From assembly GCA_900660155.1 (NCBI GenBank), contig CABFPE010000442.1:172741-236740 (forward strand): a stretch of DNA of 64,000 bases, in the 5' to 3' direction. Positions 11,901-25,500 of this stretch are shown piece after piece. The position numbers and the translations under genes were made by a program. Source of the DNA: Hofstenia miamia. Its lineage: Eukaryota; Xenacoelomorpha; Acoela; Hofsteniidae. Under the pieces are notes generated by a model. The model worked only from the letters and a program-made list of their open reading frames with translations. It did not search any database and was not told the DNA's origin. Each line of letters begins with the position of its first letter. Position 1 is the stretch's first letter.

Positions 11901-14900
11901 CATCTAACTACAGCTACAAGAATAGCATATGAATAAGAAATGTGTAAAATCATTAGTGATATTTCATTCGGTTGGAGATTCGTAAAATAACTGATTTATT
12001 GAATGTCTGCTTATACTTGAGAATAAGCTTCTTTTCTAACCTTGGTTTTCCGTCTGGTCCTATTTGATTCATATTGGTCGGTCTCTGAAACATTGGTGAT
12101 CCCAATCTGTTTGGATATGGTGGTCTTCCTAATGGCGGGAAATTCATTGGATTGGCAGCATTCCAATTAGAGTAGTCTAACTGATTTATGAGATTCGGAT
12201 TGTGATGATATAAAGAGGAATCTGGAGGCATAAGTCTCTGCAAGCCCAAGGCTAAATACGAAAACAATCAATACATAGAACATACACCGAATATATTGTA
12301 AATTAGTACGCTTATTGATGAAAAATTATAATTTAAGTTTCCAAATATACATCAGTGCAGGCATGGTCCTAGAAACTATTGACCGAGGGTGGTTTAAATT
12401 TTTTCAAAAATTGTCATAAAACAATTATTTGGAAAAAACAATCATATCTTGGAAAAATAATTTATGAAGTTCTCAAAAAAACTTTTAGTTGTTTATATAC
12501 TTGAGAGCTAGTTCTTTTAAGACATCTCTTAATCAAGGGGTAACAGAAAAGCTGCTTTAAAGTTGATTTAAATATTTAAAAATTTATTTTTTATGACAAT
12601 ATATACATAATAAAAGATCACAATTTCATATAATGTTTAGAAAAGGTGGCTACATCGGTGAAAAATTGTGTACTTACAATTTCAAATAATATCCGAAAAA
12701 TAGTGTAGGGACAAATTGTTAACAATAGATGCATTTCTACAACACGCGCAAAATAACACTTTTCTTGAAAAAGTTTTTTTTCCTAAAAGTTAAGTGCAGA
12801 AATGTGTTAAGTACTTAAGGGGTTCGGTTAATGGTTCACTATAAATTCTGCAAACAATGCAAGGAGTTAAAGCTTGGAATGAGTTGCAACGTTGTATAAA
12901 GAAACGAACATACCTCCTTTGTTTTCAAGCTCGAAAGCTGGATCATAGCCGGCTTGATCACTCTGGCCTGAGAATGGATAGAACGGCAGTCCAAAGTTGC
13001 CAACTAGGTTGAATTTATTGGACTAAATAATAGTTTATTAAATATGAAGGAAATGTATTTGAATGTAATAAATAAATTTATAAACATAAGACAGGTGGTA
13101 ATAATTCATCCACGTTAAACAACAGCTTTCTGAAATGGGCTATACAAAAAGTGACAATCGACACATTTTGTCACATGTTTCCAAATATATTTATCAACAA
13201 TTTGTGCGCTCGGAAGTATTAAGTAAGCGATGTGTCAGATTTATTTTATCGTGGAATAATCAGCCAAGGAAAATATTACGTGGCCACAGTAAACGACGAA
13301 TTTAATATTGGTTATTACGCGCGATGGACGGCAATATCTTTCGGCATTCATTTGAAGTTAAAAGCGGCGTTCTTTGAAGCCAGCCAGCGGCATTCAAATA
13401 TTCTTTTGAGCCCACACGGCAAGGACGCGTGTAGAACACGGCGCCCTGCAGTTTTGTGTACGAGTAAAAATAGGCGGAATTGCTATTAACGCATGGATGG
13501 GTTGACCTTTGAAGTTGGGCCGCCGTATGTTGAACCTCTCTCTTTACACAGTTGTTCAATTGAGGTTTGCTTAATTATAACAATAAGCAATTCCACTAGA
13601 GATAAAAGAAGTTGTAATTTCCCTCTAATAGCACGCACAAAGTCAATATAACAGTTTACGATTTAAAAATCGGTTAATTGTAAACAAACGCTTTGGCAAT
13701 TTACTACGGATTGTCACTGGAAATATGGTGCTTCTTGGCGTCCGTATGCTGGTCAACAAATACAATAAAAATAGTCGTATGGCTGTATTAACAATTGTAT
13801 AATACATTCAAAACATCCAATTAAGGGACATTCGTTGTTGACCATTTGAAATCCGATCTCTTTATTCATTGGATAAGTAGTGTTAAAATCATTTACATTA
13901 CACAGTGTACTTCAACAAGCAGTGGGCATAAATTATCCCATGGTCGCAACTAGAGGAGTGGCGAGGGAGACTCCCACTTTAACCTTCGCCTTTTTCAAAA
14001 TACTGTATGCAATTAACAAAAGCAAAAATAAGCTGCACAATCATTTAAATATTGATTCAATTGGATTAAATAATGAATATAAACACAACTTGCGTTTAAG
14101 GGCAATAAGACAATTTGCGTTTTAGAAATTTCATCAATACTGTTATTTTAAACGAAAAACTAATAATGTGGCATTGTTTTGTTTTCCTATAACTTATCAA
14201 TCGTGCATGAAAAATATTGTATTTAAACTAGATAACTAAACCAAAAAATGAAAAAATTGATAAATATATATATATATATANNNNNNNNNNNNNNNNNNNN
14301 NNNNNNNNNNNNNNNNNNNNNNNNNNNNNNNNNNNNNNNNNNNNNNNNNNNNNNNNNNNNNNNNNNNNNNNNNNNNNNNNNNNNNNNNNNNNNNNNNNNN
14401 NNNNNNNNNNNNNNNNNNNNNNNNNNNNNNTAAATCTACTTTATATATATATATATATATATAATAAACTGTGGGCAAAGGGTTACAGCATAAATTTACA
14501 ATGCATAGCTATTTTATAAATGCTTGGAATGAATATTTTTTGCATTTGAAAAAATGGTAATAAATATTTTAAATTAATATTTTTTTTGAAAATAATTTTA
14601 AAAATTATTATACTTTAGTTTGCAATAAATAAATGACGAAAAATAAACGAGCACTTGATTCTATTAGGAAATTAATCTTACAATTAATTCAATAGATTAT
14701 TACAGAACATTCAACTGTAACAATATTTTTTTACAATTAGATAAAAAGATCAAAATCGAAACAGATATGTTCTTTTGTAAAGATGTGAGAAAATATAATT
14801 TTGTTAATACCAAATTAACCGTCAGACGTTGAATTAAAGGGTTATTTGTTTCCTTAATAAAGTTATAATAAGGTATAAAGTAAGCTCCCACCAATTCTCT

Positions 14901-17900
14901 TTTCTACAAAGCGGATGTAACAAAGAAAAAAGTCGGCAAATTTCAAGGAATGAAAGCTTTAATTTGAATAAAGTCTTTTGAATACAATTATTAAGAAGAA
15001 AGAAGACTGAACTCGGAGAGTACGAAGGGTCCTTCATACAAACGTGAACATCAACTACTACCCGTGGAAAGTGAATTTAATAGCAAATAATTAATTAGGA
15101 ATAGCAGTAATAATGAATGGAGAAGGGGCGGCATGCGAAAGGCTAGTGTAAAGGCAAATAGAACGCGCGGGGAGCTTAAGTTCAAAGAACAACATCAAAG
15201 TTGCGACAACTTTTGGGTTATGGTTCAAAGAACTGCAATCCTCGTTGTGCTAGTGGTTTTGGCGGCCGATTTTAGAAAAAGAACTCTGCTTTATAAAAGA
15301 AAAATGTTCAGTGAATTATGACACTATTTAAAGAAAACGGCGTCTATATTTACGCTTTGAAGTTCCTTTTGATTAGCAAATGATTTTTCTATAAATCAAC
15401 CGTCTATTCAATATCAAAGCACTCTTCGGGATTCCTCAGTAAAACTTTTAAAAGGCAATACACACCTCTACTCTCAGAGTTACATAATTAACACTGCGTA
15501 TACACGATTTTAATTAAGCAGAAGTCATACACAAAATTTATCATGTGTACTTTAAGTTCTGGGAAAGAAGTAATTATTTAAAAATATTTAAAACATAAAG
15601 GGTAATGAGCAAATTTTTAACGTATAAAAGCTGTTTTGTAAATATAGTATAAGCTAAAAATTTTAAAAAATTGAAATAAACACTACAGCCTATTAACAAG
15701 TCAATACAAAAAATTGAAAAACAATAAAAACTGTTAAATAAAATATTTTTAGACGTTAATATGTAATAAAACTTTGAATTGCTTAAGTAGAATGTGGTTA
15801 ATGTAAAAAAGTTAAACCTGTAGAAAATGCGTTTGGTTACTCACGTCGTTTAATGGAAACTTTTTAATTTTAAAATTTGATAACACTGAGAGGAAAATTA
15901 AATATCTTAAGTGAAAGAAATTATATATTGAATAATTTGATTTCTACAAAATCTGGCTTAAATCTGATTTTCTAGTCTTGACTTTTATGTAATTTGGTAT
16001 CGTACAGCCTTCAAACTATGAAATGCTTAAAAAATTAAAGTTTTAATTTTTTTCAATTAGTTTTACATGCATTTCTTTATTACAATTATCGAAAAGAAGC
16101 TTTGAATTTAAAACGATTTTTTATACTATTGAAAATATTTTAAATTATAGAAAACACTTTGAGATTTAATAAAATTAAAATAAATTACGTGTTCACCACA
16201 CAATTATATTTATAACAATATGATTATAGTCCAGTAGGAATTATGCAGTCGATAGATGGCGTCATTATGTATTCTGAGTGAATGTTTGAGTTGAAACAAA
16301 CGATTGACTCGTTTGAAGACCCCAAGATTTTTCTATTTTTTCTATATAGCTACACCCACGTAGTTATAATTTTGATTTTAGTGGCAAACATTTTAGCTAA
16401 GTGTTGATGAAAAATAAATGAAATTGGGAAAAGAATAATTTTCGAAAAGAAATAATTTACCCTCGACAGCTGCTATTGATTACGAAGGAAGTCCTCCGCC
16501 CTAGATACGCAATAAAGCGTAATGTTTCTATTAGCAAACATGAAATTATTGTTGTACCCTGTCAAAAATTGTCTGCCTTGATGACTTTCGTTAGTACATG
16601 GTATTTATGCAATTTCAACGACACCAAGTGCGAATAGTGTTGTTTTTATGTTTTGGAAATATTTTCAAATACCGCAATTATAAATTCCAAAATCAGGATT
16701 TCATGAAATAACAAGGGCAACTAATTTTATTTTTTTATCGCTTTCCGATTGAAAGGAAGAGGTCACTCAAAACTCAGGTAAGGCTATGGGTCAGAAACTT
16801 GTGAATTTTTATTTTTAGTACATGTATAAGAAATTCAGTTTAATAATTAAAGTGTATACTACCAATCAACCAGAGATTTGAGATTTTGTGGCATTACAAT
16901 GTAAATACACAAAATTCCCTTACAATGAAATTCAACAATTGAAATAGATTAATAATGTGCGCATAGGCGAATATTATTTGGGTTTAGTAATGGGGCATAA
17001 TACTACGGGTCGGGTCGACTTGTGAATCAAGATACTACCATTCGCTTGCCACTCTCTTACCTCAGTGGAAGTAATTTTTAAAAAAAATCATAATTAATAT
17101 TTTAGAACAAATGACCTGGCTACAGTCGACACAGATTGCTTTACTTGTTGCATAGAATTGAAGTTTAAGTATGATCATTAAGACTCCAACACAATTCACA
17201 TCAATAACACCTCCATATGTTAACAATATTTTTTGAAAGCATGGACAAACCAGAGCACATATTTCTTTTAAAAAGTAACAACAACGCACAAAACTCCCTC
17301 GCCATGTTTTAAATCAAGTTAAAGACTATTTGTCAATGGGTTATAAAAATGTGAAACTTTTTAAGCTGCTATAGTCAATGAAGCAGTAAACATTTGTCTT
17401 GCAAGAAGCACAGGAGTTGCCCAAATAGACTTTTTTATTTGCAAGATTTTAGGTAAAATCGTGATGTTTTGCAATCAATCATATTTAGAATGATGACGAT
17501 AGAGATACACAAAGAGATTTTTAGAGATTTTTTCAGCTACATGAAGGCATGAAATTTTAATTGTCTAAACGCTTATCAAAAATAGACGAAGAAGTGAATT
17601 AAGATGCAAAGAAAAGTTGTGAATGGTCAGTGAGATCAAAGAAAAAGCGGCACGTAACTTGGTTCGTTAGTGCGCGGCATCAAAGTGCAAACAAACGACA
17701 ATTACAACTTCAAAGCTAATTAGAAACCTATGGCCCTTTGAAGTAGCCTAATTAGCCAGCGAAATTGTGCCATGAACAACAAGAGGCAAGGATTGTAAGT
17801 CCACTACACAAGCTCTAATCCAATGGAAAGCTTTTAAAAATCTCAATGATTATAGATATAGCACGACATTGCCGATGATTGGTGCAGTAGTTAAAAATAT

Positions 17901-20900
17901 ACCTATAATTTCAATTAATCAGGTTTCAAAGAAGTAATATTATTAATTTTTTAATACAATTAACTATACGTCTTTTTAAGTTCTTAGAAGATTTAATTTA
18001 TACAGAATGTACACTATTTTTAGGCGAATTACAGAATGATTATTCTGGAAATAAATAAAGATAAAAGAGAACAGTCTAATAACACAATCACTTAATCGAT
18101 TTTAATATACAAATATAGCTATTATTAATAAATTTATTTTTTATTGAAACTATTAAGTTTGGCATTTAAGGCATTGATTTTTCATTGGTGCAACGGATTT
18201 AGAAATATTAATCTTTTTTCAATTAAATTAATATTTAAAATTTTTAAAAATCAAGAAATTGATTTATTTTGAAAGCACACTTATTACATTCAGAGAAAAC
18301 CTGAAAATCAGTTGCTGATGTACTTTCGCAACATTTGAAAAATTAAATTTTTTAAGGAATTATTGAGGCATAATTTCTGAAAATCTATGAATTGTATTTG
18401 AATTCTTCTGAAAATCTAGTTTGATATGAAAAAATGTACAATTCTAAATTTTGCACGGTAATAGCTTTAGTTCTTCATTTTGTTCAAGAGAAGCATTGGT
18501 TTAAAGTTTATTCTAAAAGACCTGTGTTGGCAATATCAATAATTTAGAAACTAAGCTTGCAAAATCTTTGCTTCCTTCTTAAACATAATTTTAAGGATTT
18601 TAAGGGAAAAATTTTGATTTTAGACGAGATCTAAAATTTTTATATGAATTTTGTAAAAAACGAAAAAGCGAGCAAAATGTGAGCTAACTTTGAATCAATG
18701 GATTTTGGATTTACACTAACTATTCATCTGCACTTCACAAAAATCATGGCAAAAGTTAAATTGTTTGATGGCATGAACACTGGTTAAAAAATATCTGTTA
18801 ACAAGGCGGAACTTTCAATTAAATATTTCATGTTTAAATATTTCTAGATATTACTCTCACTTCATTTAAGGCGTCTATGAAATACAGTTAATTAGTGATT
18901 TTAATAACGATTATAAAATCAATAAAATTACTTGTAATATAGCAACTATAATTACTTGTTTAAAAACTGCATAAAATGCTAAGAGCTGTTTTTTTATTAA
19001 TGATTTTATATTTAGTTAACATTTTTGAAATATTAAGTATTTTTGATTTCCGCAGCTAAAATTTTTGTTGGTTTAGCTAGATAATGCTACGTTAATTGTA
19101 ATATTTTCTTTCGAAACCTTAAATTTTTCACATTAGAATTTTTTAGTTTCTCTTTGAATCAAGTAATCTGCACAATCCTACAAAAAATTCCAAAATTAAA
19201 ATATGTTCCAAATAGCTAAAGCACCTTAAACGTAACCCATTTATTGTATAACATATCTTACATGAGAAATATCGAGGCTCACTTCCTTAAATTTTAAGGA
19301 TTTCAACGTAGAAACTTCAATATTTGGTGCCAAAAAATTATACAAACTTAGAAGATAATAATTTGATTTAAAGTTGATCCTATTGTTTAGAATTTTCTTA
19401 TTGATGGAGAACTAGTTAGATTGGTACCTAATAATTTTCAATCTAGTTTTTTGTTTGCATGTCAGCAACAACTGTAAATAGATTGTTACATACAAATTAA
19501 ATTATTTGAAGTTCAAAATTTTATCTGCTTCAGTGTCAAGAAGCTCAAAATGATTCTTATATAAAAAGTCTAATAATCATATGTATTCCATCGATCAAAA
19601 CGAGATGAATATATGAAAAAAATCTAAAAAATTACGTGAATCTGGCAATGAACTTTTAAGTGATTGCTTGTTTTTAGAGGGTAAATTTCGATGCAATATG
19701 CAGACAAAATTTCTTTTTTGATGTATGGATTCATATCTAAATTATTAAAATACAAAGATTAACGAAAGATAAAGTCCATAAATGCTGCAAGGTTATTTGC
19801 TTTTTATCGTTTTTGCACAAAGACACAATATCGCTTCCACCTGCTTTTCAGCAAAGTATTTTATTTTTTAAATATACGATAAGCCTCCAGCAATTTAAAT
19901 GCACAAAAACATCGACATCAAATATGAAAACGTAAATTTAAAGAAACAAATGTAGGATTTATAACTTTTTGACAAACGATACTGGTGAAGTATTGGTAAC
20001 ACTCTGAATATCAATATAAATAAATACCTTCACATTATGATATTAAAATAAACAATGGGTAAAATTGTCAGAACACTGGTTGATTTGAAAAAAAATGAAA
20101 AATGATTTCTATAATCTAAATTATAGGAAAACAAAGAAACGCTGATATCGAGGTTTCTTTGAAGATTTACATTGGAAAACGTTTTAATGAGCAGACAAGA
20201 ATGGAACACGCAATTGAAGTAATTAAGACATTAATTAGTGTAAAATAATGGCTGTCACATTGCTGGAGATGTACACACAAGTATGTCATTCAGAGAGAAA
20301 TTAACACCAATGGTAGCTATAAACCAAAAGAATAAAGAGAAAAGCGTGTCATTTAATCAATCTATAAAAAATAACCAATAAAATTCGTTTGTTGGAACAC
20401 AATAATATATTTTCGAATGCGGGAATAAATATTTTTAAAATTTAGCTTTGATGTTGGTAAAAGAAGTAAAAACAAAGCGTGCCGCAACTTGAGAATTCAT
20501 TTCAAATGAAGTGTATAAAGGGAAGCTCATTAAACATTTACGAGGCATGCTTAACCCTCGCCTACATTTGCTGCGTGATTCATTGAAATGGCCCTCTTGT
20601 TAATTGGCAATTGACCGTTTTGAATTTACAGCAGTCATAAATCTCTGAAAAAATCAAGTCACGCGCGTCAATTGTAATAATCTACATTCACAGCATTAAC
20701 ACCATTGCGAGAAAAACTCCCTCAAAATACACTCAATCTTTTGTTTTACCCTTTTAAAATTTCTCAGAATTGCTAAAACCGAGAATGGTGACTAAACTAT
20801 TAATGAATGTTTAAAAACCCATTTTATTGGTTAATAAACTTGTTAAAATGTAGAAAAAACTGTTAACATTTGATTATTTTGGCATTGAAAATTTTAGAGA

Positions 20901-22450
20901 TTGCCGGTATTTCTGAACTCACCTCAACTACAAATTTTTTTTCGTAAACAAAAAAACTGATATTTTATTCAGAATTTAGTGTATCTTTCTATGAGGAGTT
21001 ATTTTTCCATACTTACCATCAACCAATAGGCTGCTGTGAGAGTTGTTAGAGATGATTAAAAGGCGAAGTTATGTATGGTCGTTATAAACTCAGATGAACG
21101 AAGCGGCGAATCAAAGTCCGCAAATCTACTTAAGATAACGTGATGCCCATAAAAGTCCGATCATGCGCAGCAATGAGTACCACTGAGAACACGCTACACG
21201 CTGAGAGTTTGGCAATTAATTGAGAAGTTAAAATAATCACACCAATCAATTGTTTCAGACTGAATCTTCAAAATATCAGGAGCCATTACAGAAGCGATAT
21301 TTCAAAATTGCAAAAAAATTTGGAAGACGATTTCTTTTTGTTTGCGAAGCTCATAACAAGAGAATAATAAAGCAACACTATGGTGCACAACATAAAATTT
21401 TAATGGTTTACAAAATATGATGCAAAGAAATATAAATAACAATATAAAGAATCAGGATTTTAGGGTACCCATTTAAATCCTTCCTTTTGATTCCTTATTA
21501 ACAATTCGGCCATCGAGTAGTGATGTGTAAGTACGGGTACAGGTACTACCCGCGGTCACGACCCTCGGGAAGAAATGTGAGCGGATAATTATGATCGGGT
21601 AAGTTTTCAATTCGATAATATATCTATTTTAAAGGGGTTTTCCTAAAAGCATTAACAGTAATAAAATTTTAAAATAACACATAAATGATGGTGAACATTA
21701 ATTAACAAATTTAAAATATTTTAATACAAGCAAAGAAATTTCATTCCCGGGTAAGAGCAAAAAATATCCAGTCACATAACAAAACAGAAGCAACAGAATA
21801 TCAACAATTAGCTTAGCAATTGCTTATTGAATTTGAAAAATATTTTGAGTACTTAAAACTAAATTAGTGTTATATATCTGCTAGTGAAAAGAAATAAATA
21901 ATATAAAAATAATTTTGCAATAATCTTATAGTCTATTGTTTTTTCGGATCAATGTTTTAGAAAAATTAAATATTTCAAACTAAAAGGAAAATGCCAAATT
22001 TTGTTTGAATTTTCTTCCGCACGCAAACAGTAACTGCCCTCGCGACGTAATAATATATGCAAATATGGTTTTTGCGTAGGAAAGAATTTTTTCTACAACT
22101 CTTAATTTCTATTCCTTTAATTCTTTTCCTAATTTAGCACTTGTATTGTTGATGATTTTCAACAAAGAGGACACTTGTACTTTCTTCAAAGCAATGTATG
22201 GTAGAACCAATTTAGCATTTTGCTAATAAATTTAAAAGCAACCGAGTAGTTTCTTTGTAAGGAAATTTTGATTAATCTATCACTGCTGTTAACATTTTGA
22301 AAATCTCAATGATTTTTTTAAATTACACTAAGCCTTTATATATGACATTTTCAAATGTCTTCTAATTTTACTGATCGTTTAAATTAATTAAGGCTATAAA
22401 TTTATTACCATTTAATCTTTACCAACAAATACAAAAAAAATGAAAAAAAG

Positions 22451-22515
<65 letters not shown>

Positions 22516-25500
22516 CGTCCGTAATAAATTTATTCGCAAATTCGAGATAAAAATTTAGACAAATTTTATAAATTTTTTATTACTAGAGTAACAAAATTTG
22601 TAATTCCTAGAACGTAGGTGGCTAGCAATAAAATGCTAGAAAAGAAGTCGCTAGATGGCATATAGAAATTGAAGAAATGAAATTATTCATATTGGTTATT
22701 TTTAAACACAGAATGTTCTTGAAATTCAGGCTCCAAAATTATTATAAGGCAAGAGCACATTTTAGAAAGAGATCTAACTGCTAGTGATTTTACGAACAAA
22801 CAACCGTTTCTTGAATAACAAAATATTTTCAATTATTTTTAAAATGATATTTATTTTGAGATTGATTTGTGCTAACATCTAAAAAAATTACTTTTCTTAA
22901 AACTCAAAGAGCATACTATTATTACAAAACTTATTCACAAATTGAATTCGATATTGATACATCCCCATACTCTTTTTCAGCACTTTCTCAATTAACTTGA
23001 TCCCAGTAAATAAATATAAAAAGATCAACATGTCACAATTCATTATTAGTTATTAATATTTATTTATTAAAAACATTCTCATTGATCACAGCAGATTTGA
23101 AATCTAGACCAGATTCCCATGGATCGGACAAGGGTTTAAAGCTCATGCGCTTTGGGTTTGGCCACCAGAAATTGAATCGCATAATAAATTATTTTCGCCC
23201 CGATTTTACATGTTGTGAAACTAGGTACCCACAATGAAACTTATACTAGTTTTCCAGAATTGGTTTAAATTGGGTCTGAGTAAGACAATACATGAATTGG
23301 GCCAACTTCCAACTAGATCATCAATATGAAAACTAAATTTTAAGGAAATATTGCAAGCACATGTATCTTTTTATAAGTTACTATTTGCTTCACTTTTGGC
23401 AATTTATTAATTAGATTTTTAAAGAAATCACTTCCCTAAAACATTATTTTACCATTTTGCTTTTTTTGAATAACTGTTCGAAAATGATTGTACGCAAGAA
23501 TTAATCCCGGAGAAATTTATTTTCAAATTTAGCACAATTTCCTGTTGGCAGAACTTCAAAGTGGGAATTGCTTTGAGAACGTATGCCCGAAAATCAATTT
23601 CCTCACTATTCTCTCTGATACATCATGTAAATCTGTACATCCGGAATAATATCAGGGCCTGGTGACATTCTTTAAAACAAATTTTGTTTACACCATGCTA
23701 GCAAATAAAAAACCCAATTGTTTATAACATTCTCCTAAATGACATCTTTTCTTATTGGATTTTCAACTGTCCCGTGATTTAAGCAAGATTACAAAATCTA
23801 AAAAGTTAAAATTCGGAAAACGAATTTTGTCTAAACATGTAATTAATCATTTTTTTAGAAATAAATTTCACAACAATAAATCATTTCACATACAGTTAAT
23901 ATTGTATTAACTCGCATTATATATTGCAAAAAGTCATTTCGCATTGTTTTTTATGTGAGAAAGACCCCTTAAAATAATGTTAAGATAAAATTCAGTGCCG
24001 ACAATTATATCCGGGCACTGTTTTTGACAAGTTATGTCTACAATGATTAATGCTATGAAACTTTAATTTTTAACACTAGGCTCGATTTTTACATTGCCAG
24101 TACAAATTTCGTTTCAATTGTAATCAGAGATTTAGTTTTCATCCTGTGCTTCTATAAAGGAGCACACTAAAAACATTTTCAAAAGTATACATGGTATGTA
24201 AAATATAGCCAACAATCGAATTTTAGTATATTCAAATTCTTTGTACGAATTTATTCAGAAGATTTTGATATATTAACAGTAAAAACGTGTAAAAAACCTA
24301 TCACTTTGCAAATATTGATGCTAATTAGAAAAATGAAATGAGGTATTAAAAAACTTGAGTGGAAATATTTTTGAAATATCTGCGTACATTCATGTAAAAT
24401 AATTGTAAATACACTGAACTTGTCGCCATACATTTATTTACGATAGATATCCTTAAAGCTAGTTGTTAGGCTGCGATTCACAGGCGCATAAAAGGAGAAA
24501 TAATCTTCCGATTAAAAAATAGCTACAAAATAGAATTTAAAAAACAAAATTAACCCCGGTGCTAAAGATCAAAGTTACAACGTTGAGAAATAACGTCAAG
24601 TTTGAAGTAAAACTATATTTTAAGTATGCTTGAAACTAAGCATATTTTTCATTTATTACTGGCAAACTTGTATATACTTACCAAATATTCAGGTAATTTT
24701 CATTCGAAAAAAATAAATATTTTGAATTGTTTTGAAAATTGGAAAATGATTGACTCTTTTAACACTAGTAATTAAAATTGAGTCTTCTGTATTATGGTAA
24801 ATTCGAATTTGGGGAACAGAAAAACATTTGAAATAAAGTACCATAGTTACAGCGGTCACGTACTTTTTCTAAATGAATATTCACAAGATGAGGCCGAAAC
24901 TAAATTAAGTTAATAAGCAGACCGAAATCTACCATATATCAAAGTTTCAGGTGATTCCCTTAATTTTTGCAAGATTTATTACAAAATGAAATGTCCCCTC
25001 AAATTAATATGGGATTTCTACTGAGCGGAATCAATAATTACGGAAAATTGTACGTAGCGGATTGAATAATTACAAAGCCGACAAAATTAGTATAATAATT
25101 ATAAACTCTTAGTACATCTCAGCAGAATAGCATACCCAGCAGTTCGATTTGGTACATGCGGGAAAAGTGATTAGCATTTTATTAGATTACTTAAGATACA
25201 ACACGCGTGTCTATAGCAACGTGTTATTTGAAGCATTGAACGTATTTTATTCTTATATTTCAATGTTTACTATTGTTTGTATAAACTACGTAGAAATCAA
25301 AGAGGCTTCACACGACAATGAGAAATTCAATGTTTTTTCAAGTGTTATCTGTCGGAAAAAGTTTGAAGTACAAACTTTAATAATCGAAAATTTATTGATT
25401 TAAGAATAATTAAACCTTAAATGCGTTTGAAAACGCAGAATTATCTAAAATCTTTGAAGTCATGAGGATGCACAGTTCTTGTAATAAAGATCAAAGCAAA

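Noticed and set aside
13302-13559. Two overlapping 85-codon ORFs on opposite strands (13232-13559)
   Set aside because: Both fall in a G+C-rich intronic island where stops are rarer; no family resemblance, and a regulatory explanation is better.
14236-14478. ORFs crossing the N run
   Set aside because: They consist of TA-repeat codons and unknown bases.
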